Source: Tropicimonas sp033101155 (GTDB taxonomy: Bacteria > Pseudomonadota > Alphaproteobacteria > Rhodobacterales > Rhodobacteraceae). Taken from it: a stretch of 64,000 bases of DNA. Positions 8,254-15,616 of this stretch are shown here, in pieces. The stretch lies in the NCBI RefSeq assembly GCF_033101155.1, contig NZ_JAWMPX010000018.1, forward strand, positions 41,721-105,720, written 5' to 3'. Both the position numbers and the translations under genes were made by a program. The notes beneath the pieces are model-generated. The model ran no database searches. It was not told where the DNA came from and saw only the letters and a program-made list of their open reading frames with translations. How positions within the stretch are numbered: position 1 is the first letter of the stretch; each line of letters opens with the position of its first letter.

Positions 8254-8270
8254 TGGTGTTTTCCTTGTCT

Positions 8271-9677
8271 TCAGACAGCAGCGGCGTGCTGCGCGGTGCA
8301 GGCGCGGTGCCAGGTGTCAGCGTAGGTTTGAAGGGCGTGCGCGAGATCCGTTCCCAGGGACGGATGCGCCTTTGGCTTATCGCAGAGCGCGGCGCCGGCC
8401 CCACGGGTCAGTAGCGCCGCGCCGATGCTTGTTCCAGTGGCCGACCCGCTGGGAAGGAGCACGGGTCGGCCGGTCGCCTCGGCCAGCATGTCGAGAAACA
8501 GCCGGTTGCGGGCGAAGGGTCCTTCGGTGAGGGTTGGCCCCCGCGCCCCGATCATCGAGAGGCAGGTTTCGGCCATCATCGCGAGGTAAAGAGAGACCAC
8601 GGCGGCGCGCTGGCCCGGCGTCAGCGCAGCCTCCTCGACGGTCCATGCCGGCTTGCGGCCCCGGAACGGGCCGGATTCCGACACGACAGCCGGCAGGAGC
8701 ATGGCCTGACGGTCGAGCACATCGGCGATGTCCTGCTCGGTGGGCTCGACGCGATCTTTCCCCATCAGCAACGCATATTCCCGTCCTCCCATGAAGCGGG
8801 CCGAGGGCACGGGCCGGCCAAGCGCATTGACATTGATCAGCGTGTCGCGATCCGGGTCGAGCGGTTGCTTTGCCGCCCCGATGGTCATGGCAATCACCCA
8901 GGTGCCGGTCGACAGAACGGTGAACGGGGCGGCAAGCGCCAGCAGGTGCGGATAGAGCGAGGCGTTGGAATCGTGGATGCCGCAGAAGACCGGGGTGTTC
9001 GCGTAGAGCCCGGTCGCGCGCGTCAACATCGGCAACACCGATCCCACCTTGTCGGTCGCGAGATAGGCCGGAGCGAGCTTTTCGGCGATGCCGAGCTGTT
9101 TCGCCAGCGGGCTGAAGCGACCGGTTTCCGGTTCCCAGAGATCGGTATGACAGCCCAAAGAGGTCACTTCGGTGCAGGCAATCCCGGTCAACCGCGCGAC
9201 CCAGAATTGCGGATAGGTGACCACTTTTGCCACGCGTTCCCGCAGCCCGGGTTGGCTTTCCAGCAGCCAGTGCACCTGCGCGCCGACATTCAAGCCCATT
9301 GGAAGACGCGGCGCACCGGTCTGAACGAAATCGGGCCGGATGGCGTCATAGGCGGCCGCCAGCGCGTCCGGCCCGGGATGCTCATAGTCGAGCACCGGCG
9401 TCGCCAGCCCGCCGTAGCTGTCGAGCAACACGATCGAGGCGCCATGGGTTGTCACGCTGATCGCGTCGACCCCATGTTTCGCCTGGAACTCCGCAAGGCC
9501 TTGGAGGATGAACGCCCAGAGGCGATCGGTGTCGAAATGCGGATAGGGTGCTGTGTCGAGCACCGTGTTGGGCGTCGTCCGGACATCGATTTCCGCCAGC
9601 GCCTCCATGTCGACCATGGCGAGCTTGGCGTTGGTCTTGCCGATATCGATGACGGCGACATGTCGGTACTCGGTCAT
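8271..9677 (-). CDS. rhaK: Rhamnulokinase, FGGY family
   Basis: Phosphorylates L-rhamnulose to rhamnulose 1-phosphate with ATP. It is an FGGY-type kinase of 468 aa from the chosen start. The N-terminal phosphate-1 motif DIGKTNAKLAMVD is at about residues 9-21, the sugar-binding and hinge region includes SVTTHGASIVLLD, and the second ATPase domain has CGIHDSNASLYPHLL and VLSTGTWVIAM. The start at 9677 is chosen because its ATG overlaps the TGA of the mutarotase gene (ATGA), although the frame stays open 28 codons upstream. Context in the operon supports rhamnulokinase over other FGGY sugar kinases; in Rhizobium the kinase is also needed for rhamnose uptake by the ABC system. Confidence 0.88.
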   Translation of the reverse strand: MTEYRHVAVIDIGKTNAKLAMVDMEALAEIDVRTTPNTVLDTAPYPHFDTDRLWAFILQGLAEFQAKHGVDAISVTTHGASIVLLDSYGGLATPVLDYEHPGPDALAAAYDAIRPDFVQTGAPRLPMGLNVGAQVHWLLESQPGLRERVAKVVTYPQFWVARLTGIACTEVTSLGCHTDLWEPETGRFSPLAKQLGIAEKLAPAYLATDKVGSVLPMLTRATGLYANTPVFCGIHDSNASLYPHLLALAAPFTVLSTGTWVIAMTIGAAKQPLDPDRDTLINVNALGRPVPSARFMGGREYALLMGKDRVEPTEQDIADVLDRQAMLLPAVVSESGPFRGRKPAWTVEEAALTPGQRAAVVSLYLAMMAETCLSMIGARGPTLTEGPFARNRLFLDMLAEATGRPVLLPSGSATGTSIGAALLTRGAGAALCDKPKAHPSLGTDLAHALQTYADTWHRACTAQHAAAV

Positions 9678-9988
9678 GGCAGGTGAAACACCGTTTCCAG
9701 CTCGGTCACGACCGGCTTGTTGTCCGCTTGGGTTTCCATGATATCGGCCATATGCGCCCACCAGCGTTGCATCACCGCCGTCTCGGGCAAGCTGTCCATC
9801 CGGTGATCGTCTGTCCGCCAGAGCACGCCGAAGAGCAGGTTGGTTTCCGGGTCGAGATGGATCGAGTAATCCGACACTCCGGCCTCGCGCAGTAGATCGG
9901 AAAGCTCAGGCCAGATCTCGTCATGGCGGCGCTGGTATTCCTCGCGACAGCCAGGGTTGAGGCGCATGCGGAAGGCGTATTTCTGCAT
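9674..9988 (-). CDS. rhaM: L-rhamnose mutarotase
   Basis: Interconverts the alpha and beta anomers of L-rhamnose so that the isomerase receives its preferred form. At 104 aa it has the exact size of the RhaM/RhaU family (dimeric ferredoxin-like fold). Seen motifs: KYAFRMRLNPGCREEYQRRHDEIWPEL at the N-terminus with the conserved His and Glu, DYSIHLDPETNLLFGVLWR (about 42-60), and WWAHMADIMETQADNKPV near the end. It is translationally coupled to rhaK by an ATGA overlap and starts 3 bp after rhaQ. Confidence 0.95.
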   Translation of the reverse strand: MQKYAFRMRLNPGCREEYQRRHDEIWPELSDLLREAGVSDYSIHLDPETNLLFGVLWRTDDHRMDSLPETAVMQRWWAHMADIMETQADNKPVVTELETVFHLP

Positions 9989-9991
9989 TGA

Positions 9992-10987
9992 TCAGCGCCT
10001 CGCCTGACGGATTTGCGCAAAGAGCCTCGGCAGGGCGATCACCCCGATCAGCAGCAGGCCGATGAAGATCGACATCACGATGCCCGGCACGTTCAGAAGG
10101 CCCAGCCCGAAGGTGACAAGCCCCATGACGAAGGCCGCGATCACCACGCCGGGGATCGAGCCGGATCCGCCAAGGATGTTGATTCCGCCCAGTACGACCA
10201 TGGTGACCACTTCCAACTCCATACCGAAGGCGATGGAAGGTCGGGTGGAGCCGAGGCGCGAGGTCAGGCAGACCGAGGCGAAGGCCGCCATCAGACCGGT
10301 CAACATGAAGAGGATGAATTTCACCCGCTTGACCCGGATGCCGGAGAAGAGCGCGCCGACAGGGTTATTGCCGATGGAGAAGACTGCGCGGCCGAAATTG
10401 GTCTTGTGCAGGACCACGCCGTAGATCACCGCGAAGAGGAGGAAGAAGACGAACTCCACCGAGATCACCCAGAAGGCATAGCCCTGCCCGAACCAGGCGA
10501 AGCTGTCGGGATAGTTGGTGAAAGCCTGATCGCCCAGCACGATATAGGAGATGCCGCGGAAGAGGCTCATCGTACCGATCGTGACCACGATGGAGGGCAG
10601 CCCGAGCCCGGTCACCAGTGCGCCGTTGAACGCGCCGCAGGCCAGCCCGACGGCAAGACCGATCAGCACGATACCCGGCGTACCCATGCCGACCTCCGCC
10701 GCCGCGCCCATCGCAGTTGACGTGAGCGCAATGATGGAAGCGACCGAGAGGTCGATCTCGCCGGAAATGATGACCAGCGCCATGGCAAAGGCGATCATCG
10801 CCTTTTCGGTGAAGTTGAAAGTCGCGTCGCTCAGGTTCCAGGCATTGAGGAAATAGGGCGAAGCGAAGGAGTTGACGATGAAGATCGCGATTGCGACGGC
10901 CAGCAGGAGTGTTTCCCAGCTTCTCAGCGTGCGCTGAAGTGGCGTCGTCAGGCGGTCGGGAACATGATGATGGGTTGCGTCGGTCAT
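9992..10987 (-). CDS. rhaQ: Rhamnose ABC transporter permease RhaQ
   Basis: One of two membrane subunits of the rhamnose importer, of the RbsC/AraH permease family. The 331 aa protein has about eight to ten hydrophobic helices. It carries the family motifs GEIDLSVASIIALTSTAMGAA (about 75-95) and TSRLGSTRPSIAFGMELEVVTMVVLGGINILGG (about 240-272), the latter being the cytoplasmic loop that contacts the ATPase. Its start overlaps the end of rhaP by 4 bp (ATGA type). Gene order S-T-P-Q matches the Rhizobium leguminosarum rhamnose transporter, on which the P and Q naming is based. Confidence 0.88.
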   Translation of the reverse strand: MTDATHHHVPDRLTTPLQRTLRSWETLLLAVAIAIFIVNSFASPYFLNAWNLSDATFNFTEKAMIAFAMALVIISGEIDLSVASIIALTSTAMGAAAEVGMGTPGIVLIGLAVGLACGAFNGALVTGLGLPSIVVTIGTMSLFRGISYIVLGDQAFTNYPDSFAWFGQGYAFWVISVEFVFFLLFAVIYGVVLHKTNFGRAVFSIGNNPVGALFSGIRVKRVKFILFMLTGLMAAFASVCLTSRLGSTRPSIAFGMELEVVTMVVLGGINILGGSGSIPGVVIAAFVMGLVTFGLGLLNVPGIVMSIFIGLLLIGVIALPRLFAQIRQARR

Positions 10988-11967
10988 GCCGTATGCTCCG
11001 CGGATTTGAGGATGACCCGGCCCTTGGTGCGGCTGGATTGCGCATTGAAGGCGACGGCGATGATGATCGCGCTGCCCGAGATCGCGAGCTGCCAGAAGGG
11101 CGAGATGTTGATGACCGGCAGGGCGTTCTTGATCACACCGAGGAAAAGCGCGCCGAGCAGCGTGCCCGCCACCGAGCCGACACCGCCTGCGATGGAGATG
11201 CCGCCGATAACGCAGGCCGCTACGACCTCAAGCTCGAACCCGCCGGCGATATCGACATAGGCCACGGCGAAGCGCGACACCCAGAGATAGCCGGTGAGAC
11301 CGGCCATCATGCCGGAGATGGTGAAGGCGAGGAACTGCGTTCGACCGACATCGATGCCGGTATAGACGGCCGCGTTCGGGTTGCCGCCGACGGCAAAGAA
11401 GGAGCGTCCGAGCGGGGTGCGGTTGATCATCACGACGAAGCAGATCACCACGAAGACCGCGATCCAGGAGAGCATGGGCAGCCCGGCGAGTTCCATACGC
11501 GGGAAGTCCTTGAAGCTCGCGCCCATTTCATGCGCGTTGATCCACTTTCCGTCAGAAATCAGGAAGACGATGCCGCGGAAGATGGTCATCGTGCCAAGTG
11601 TGACGACGATGGCCGGGATCTGGAGTTTCCAGACCAGCAGCCCGTTCACCGCGCCAAGGCAGGCACCAAGCGTGAGCGCGATGACGAGGATCACGACCAC
11701 TGGCAGCCCCGGCATCAGCGTGTTGAGCGTGGCCACGACCATGCCGGTCAACGCCACGTTGGCGGCCACCGAAAGGTCGATGCAGCGCGTGAGGATCACG
11801 CACATCTGCCCCATCGCCAGGATGATCAGCGTCGAGGTGTCGTTGAAGACATTGATGAGGTTGCCCGGCTCCACATAGGCCGGGAAACGCGAGGCGATGA
11901 TCGCCAGAAGCGCGAGGATCGCGGCCAGAAGGATGGCCTCGCGAGATTTGAGAAGCTGGGGCATCAT
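10984..11967 (-). CDS. rhaP: Rhamnose ABC transporter permease RhaP
   Basis: Second membrane subunit of the importer, 327 aa, also of the RbsC/AraH family. The conserved RCIDLSVAANVALTGMVVATL (about 84-104) and GGFELEVVAACVIGGISIAGG segments correspond to those of RhaQ and indicate an ancient duplication giving a heterodimeric channel. It overlaps both neighbours by 4 bp (rhaT upstream, rhaQ downstream), so translation of the three is probably coupled. Confidence 0.88.
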   Translation of the reverse strand: MMPQLLKSREAILLAAILALLAIIASRFPAYVEPGNLINVFNDTSTLIILAMGQMCVILTRCIDLSVAANVALTGMVVATLNTLMPGLPVVVILVIALTLGACLGAVNGLLVWKLQIPAIVVTLGTMTIFRGIVFLISDGKWINAHEMGASFKDFPRMELAGLPMLSWIAVFVVICFVVMINRTPLGRSFFAVGGNPNAAVYTGIDVGRTQFLAFTISGMMAGLTGYLWVSRFAVAYVDIAGGFELEVVAACVIGGISIAGGVGSVAGTLLGALFLGVIKNALPVINISPFWQLAISGSAIIIAVAFNAQSSRTKGRVILKSAEHTA

Positions 11968-13466
11968 GCCGATCCCTCCGAGATACCAGCGGCGTGCCGG
12001 ACGAGCGTTTCGGGTGTCACCTCGTCGCCAGCCAGTTCGGCGACCATGCGGCCTTCGCGCATGACGATCACCCGATCAGACATGCCGACGATCTCGGGGA
12101 TCTCCGAGGAAACCATGATCACGGCCAGCCCTTGCGCGGCAAGCTCGGCAGTGAAAGCGTGGACGGCGGCCTTGGAGCCGATATCGATGCCCTTGGTCGG
12201 CTCGTCGAGGATGATGATCTTGGGCTCGGTGGCGAGCCACTTTGCGATCACCACCTTCTGCTGGTTGCCGCCCGACAGGTTGCCCACATCCTGATCGAGC
12301 GAAGCCGCCCGAAGGTCGAGCCGCTCCGTGTATTTCCGCGCCAGGACAAATTCCTCGGCCAGTCGAGTGAAGCCGTTCTTTGAAGTACGGTCCAGTGACG
12401 GCAAGGTAACGTTCTTGAAAATCGGCATGCCGATGATCGCACCCTGTTTGCCGCGATCTTCGGGCACATAGACGATTCCCGCCTCGACCGCCTCGGCGGT
12501 GGAGCGGATCTGGCGCACCTGCCCGTCAACCGTCAGCGTGCCGCCGGAGGGCTTGGTGATGCCGAACAGCGCCTGCATGACCTCGGAGCGCCCTGCCCCG
12601 ACCAACCCGTAGAATCCCAGGATCTCGCCCTTGCGCAGGGTGAAGGAGATGTCCTCGAACTCGGTGGGGTGGCTGTAGCCAGACACTTGCAGCAATTCCT
12701 CGCCCGGTGTCGCGTTGCGTTCGGGGAAGATGTTCTCGACCGAGCGCCCCACCATAAGACGCACGAGGTCATCCTCGGTGATATCGGCCATAGCACCCGC
12801 ACCGACATACTGGCCGTCCCGAAACACGGTGTAGCGGTCCGCGATGCGAAATATCTCGTCGAACTTGTGGCTGATGAACAGGATCGCCTTGCCCTCGGCC
12901 TTGAGGCGATCGACCAACTCGTAGAGCTCCTCGATCTCCTTCTGGCTGAGCGCCGCGGTCGGCTCGTCCATGATGACAACGCGCGCGTCGATGGAGAGCG
13001 CGCGGGAGATCGCCACCAGGTGCTTGTTGGCAATGCCGAGCTCCTTGAGCGGAACGGCGGGGTCGATCTCGGCACCCACGCGGTCCAGCAACTCCTTGGC
13101 ATCGCGGCGCATCCGGGCGGTGTCGATCAGCCCGTATTTTCCGCGCGGGGCGTGGCCGATATAGATGTTTTCCGCCACGGACAGCTCGTCGAAGAGAACG
13201 GTCTCCTGATGGATCGCGGTGATGCCGGCATCTGCGGCATGCTGTGCGGTGGGGAATTTCGTCTCCTGGCCATCGACGCGGATCTTGCCCTCTTCGGGCT
13301 GGTAGATACCGGTCAGCACCTTGACGATGGTCGACTTGCCGGCACCGTTCTCACCAACCAGCGCGGTGACCTGGCCGGGATAGAGGTCGAGCTTCACATC
13401 GGAGAGCGCGCGCACCCCCGGGAAGATCTTCGTGATGGCGTCGAGAGAGAGGATCGGGTCTGTCAT
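11964..13466 (-). CDS. rhaT: Rhamnose ABC transporter ATP-binding protein RhaT
   Basis: A sugar-type ATPase with two tandem ABC domains (about 500 aa), energising rhamnose import. The N-terminal domain has an intact Walker A (GENGAGKSTIVK) and Walker B (VVIMDEPTAAL). The second domain has the degenerate P-loop GLVGAGRSEVMQ, a signature LSGGNQQKVVIAKWL and Walker B IIILDEPTKGID, as is usual for RbsA/AraG-type proteins. The start at 13466 (MTDPILSLD) is preferred because the homologous region begins there. The frame is open to an ATG at 13508, which has a slightly better GGAA upstream, so the start is uncertain by 14 codons. Confidence 0.9.
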   Translation of the reverse strand: MTDPILSLDAITKIFPGVRALSDVKLDLYPGQVTALVGENGAGKSTIVKVLTGIYQPEEGKIRVDGQETKFPTAQHAADAGITAIHQETVLFDELSVAENIYIGHAPRGKYGLIDTARMRRDAKELLDRVGAEIDPAVPLKELGIANKHLVAISRALSIDARVVIMDEPTAALSQKEIEELYELVDRLKAEGKAILFISHKFDEIFRIADRYTVFRDGQYVGAGAMADITEDDLVRLMVGRSVENIFPERNATPGEELLQVSGYSHPTEFEDISFTLRKGEILGFYGLVGAGRSEVMQALFGITKPSGGTLTVDGQVRQIRSTAEAVEAGIVYVPEDRGKQGAIIGMPIFKNVTLPSLDRTSKNGFTRLAEEFVLARKYTERLDLRAASLDQDVGNLSGGNQQKVVIAKWLATEPKIIILDEPTKGIDIGSKAAVHAFTAELAAQGLAVIMVSSEIPEIVGMSDRVIVMREGRMVAELAGDEVTPETLVRHAAGISEGSA

Positions 13467-13544
13467 GAGGGCATCTGCAGCCTTGCTGACATCAGGGCTG
13501 AGGTGCATTGCGTGTTCCAGCCGTTCAATGTGTGAAGAATGGGT

Positions 13545-13572
13545 GGGGCCGGCGCCGAATGCGCCGCGCCCC
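13545..13572 (-). terminator. Stem-loop between rhaS and rhaT
   Basis: A strong GC hairpin (outer arms GGGGC / GCCCC, inner GGCGC / GCGCC) lies in the 75-117 bp gap after the binding-protein gene. It lacks a T run, so it is more likely a transcript-stabilising or attenuating structure than a full terminator. This arrangement is common after binding-protein genes and would keep RhaS in excess over the membrane subunits. Confidence 0.5.
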
Positions 13573-13583
13573 GAGAGAGAGGA

Positions 13584-14576
13584 TCAGAAGATGCTCTTGA
13601 ACTCGTCGATATTGGAGCTGTCATAGACGAACGGGTCGGCCATTGCGCCGTTGGTGTTCTCGTCAAGCGTCAGCGAGCCCATGCGGCCCATCGGGATCTC
13701 GGCGCCAGGGCCGGCTTCGGCGGCACCGGATGCAAGGCTGTGCGCCAGCATCGTCGCGGAATATCCAAGGTCGATCGGGTTCCAGATCGCGAAGCTTTGC
13801 GAAGCGCCGGATTCAATGGCGCCGGCCATCTCGGAGGGAAGACCAAGCCCGGTCACGTTGACCTCACCCACCTTGCCGGCATCAACCACGGCCTGCGCGG
13901 CGGCCACGATGCCGACGGAGGTCGGCGCGATGATCGCCTTGAGGTCGGGATGGGTCTGCATCAGGCCGGTGGCCTCGCGATAGGACTTGTCGGCCAGGTC
14001 GTCGCCATAGACGGTCGCGACGACATTGATGCCCGGGTAATTGCCCATGACCTTGTTCATTTCCTCGATCCAGATGTTCTGGTTGGTCGAGGTGGTGGTA
14101 GCCGACAGCACGGCAACATCGCCGCCATCGGGCAGGTGATCGGCGGCCAGCTTGATGATCATGTTGCCGATCAGCGGGTTGGAGGAGGGGTTGAGGTGCA
14201 ACTGGCGCCCCTCTTCGGCGACGCCGGAATCCCAGGAGATCACGGTGATCCCGCGCTGCATGGCCTTCTTGAGTGTCGGCACGAGCGCGTCGGTGTCATT
14301 GGCGGAGACGGCAATCGCATCGACCTGCTGGGCGATCAGCGAATTGATCACTTCGATCTGGCCTTCGGCGGTTGTGTCGGTCGGGCCGGTATAGATGATC
14401 TCGACACCGCCAAGTTCGGCGGCAGCTTCCTCGGCGCCTTTCGCGGCGGCTTCGAAGAAGCCAATGCCGAGCGCCTTGACGACAAGGGCAATGCGCATGT
14501 CGTCTGCTTGTGCGGCCCCGGCAAACAGGGTCGTGGCAATTGTGGCTGTGGTCAGGGCCTTCTTGAAAATGCTCAT
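13584..14576 (-). CDS. rhaS: Rhamnose ABC transporter substrate-binding protein RhaS
   Basis: Periplasmic sugar-binding protein delivering L-rhamnose to RhaPQT. The 330 aa precursor has a clear signal peptide (MSIFKKALTTATIATTLFAGAAQA) and a peripla_BP_4 fold: MRIALVVKALGIGFFEAAAKGAE at the mature N-terminus, AIAVSANDTDALVPTLKKAM, VISWDSGVAEEGRQLHLN and NVTGLGLPSEM. GGAGG lies 8 nt before the ATG. The gene lies 47 bp after rhaR and before the intercistronic hairpin. Specificity for rhamnose is inferred from the operon. Confidence 0.9.
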   Translation of the reverse strand: MSIFKKALTTATIATTLFAGAAQADDMRIALVVKALGIGFFEAAAKGAEEAAAELGGVEIIYTGPTDTTAEGQIEVINSLIAQQVDAIAVSANDTDALVPTLKKAMQRGITVISWDSGVAEEGRQLHLNPSSNPLIGNMIIKLAADHLPDGGDVAVLSATTTSTNQNIWIEEMNKVMGNYPGINVVATVYGDDLADKSYREATGLMQTHPDLKAIIAPTSVGIVAAAQAVVDAGKVGEVNVTGLGLPSEMAGAIESGASQSFAIWNPIDLGYSATMLAHSLASGAAEAGPGAEIPMGRMGSLTLDENTNGAMADPFVYDSSNIDEFKSIF

Positions 14577-14623
14577 TATGGTTTCCTCCCTTGAGCGTTG
14601 GTTTCCTGCCCGCAGCCCGGCCT

Positions 14624-15430
14624 TTACCCGGCCTGCGGGGTCGTGTTGCGTTGCGCGTCGAGCGGCGCGACGATCAGGCGAACACCGGCTGTCTCCAGCA
14701 GCGCGGCGCTCTCGTCGTCGATGCCGTCATCGGTAATCACGGTGTCGATCCGTTCCAGCGGGCAGAGCACGAGGCTCGAGCGATTGCGAAACTTGGACGA
14801 ATCCACCATCACCACCAGCTCGTCTGCCTGGCCGATCAGCTTCTGTTCGGCCTGGATCAGCAGCGGGTCCTGCTCCATCAGGCCGAGCCGTCCGATGCCG
14901 TGGATGCCCATGAACATGCGGCGGGCATAGAAATTGCCGGACACGTCATTGTCGAAAGGCGACAGGATGATGTTCTGCTCGCGATAGATGACACCACCGG
15001 GAACCATCACCGTATTCTTGGAATTCTTCAGCAGGTGCTCTGCGATGGGAAAGCTGTTGGTGAAGACCTGCAACCGGCGATTGGCCAACGGGTGCACCAT
15101 CTGGAAGGTCGTCGTCCCGCCATTGATGATGATCGAGTCGCCATCCTCGCAGAGATCGGCCGCAGCCAGTGCAATCGCCTGCTTCTCCACCATCTTGCGG
15201 ATCTCGTTCATGGCGAAGGGGTGCCCGGCCAGCCCGACGAATTTCGGCGGCGCAATGGCCTCGGCACCACCGCGCACCCGGCGCAGTTTCTTTTGCATGT
15301 GCAGGGCTGCGATATCGCGCCTGACAGTTGCCTCCGAGGCTCCGGTCAGGGTGCACAGATCTGCCACGGTAACCACCGGCCTGTCCTGGACAGCCGATAG
15401 AATGACCCTGTGGCGTTCCGACTCGTGCAT
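14624..15430 (-). CDS. rhaR: DeoR-family regulator of rhamnose catabolism
   Basis: A 268 aa transcription factor with the DeoR N-terminal winged HTH (RHRVILSAVQDRPVVTVADLCTLTGASEATVRRDIAALH, about 5-43) and the C-terminal sugar-phosphate sensor domain (DSIIINGGTTTFQMVHPLA; MVDSSKFRNRSSLVL). The start at 15430 is supported by GGAGG 5 nt upstream of the ATG. The frame extends 16 codons further up but without a ribosome binding site. DeoR proteins usually repress and respond to a phosphorylated intermediate. Here it is the first gene of the rhamnose operon and next to the divergent aldolase/dehydrogenase gene. In Rhizobium the homologous RhaR acts as a regulator of the same genes. Confidence 0.9.
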   Translation of the reverse strand: MHESERHRVILSAVQDRPVVTVADLCTLTGASEATVRRDIAALHMQKKLRRVRGGAEAIAPPKFVGLAGHPFAMNEIRKMVEKQAIALAAADLCEDGDSIIINGGTTTFQMVHPLANRRLQVFTNSFPIAEHLLKNSKNTVMVPGGVIYREQNIILSPFDNDVSGNFYARRMFMGIHGIGRLGLMEQDPLLIQAEQKLIGQADELVVMVDSSKFRNRSSLVLCPLERIDTVITDDGIDDESAALLETAGVRLIVAPLDAQRNTTPQAG

Positions 15431-15475
15431 TTCGTCCTCCTTGTTGCATACGTTGATCTTCCAAACGCTCACTGT

Positions 15476-15542
15476 CAATCATTTTCAATCATCAATTTTC
15501 GATTTTCGCTCAATCACGGCTGACAGTGATTGTTTTTGATTG
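15476..15542. promoter_or_regulatory. Candidate RhaR operators: paired CAATCA / TGATTG half-sites
   Basis: In the 186 bp between the divergent rhaR and aldolase/dehydrogenase starts, CAATCA occurs at 15476-15481, 15486-15491 and 15511-15516, and TGATTG at 15527-15532 and 15537-15542. Within each pair, half-sites repeat every 10 bp (one helical turn), giving TGATTG-N4-TGATTG once in each orientation. Direct repeats with helical spacing are typical DeoR-family operators. Its position allows control of both transcripts. Confidence 0.65.
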
Positions 15543-15616
15543 ACTTTGAGCGGAGAGCTTACCAGCCTTGTGTCAGCTTTGACAGGTTTCGCGCGCTCTG
15601 GGGAGGAGCAGGACAA

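Noticed and set aside
10891..12294. 467-codon plus-strand frame over rhaP/rhaT
   Set aside because: Extreme Asp/His/Arg composition without motifs; antisense of two well-supported transporter genes.
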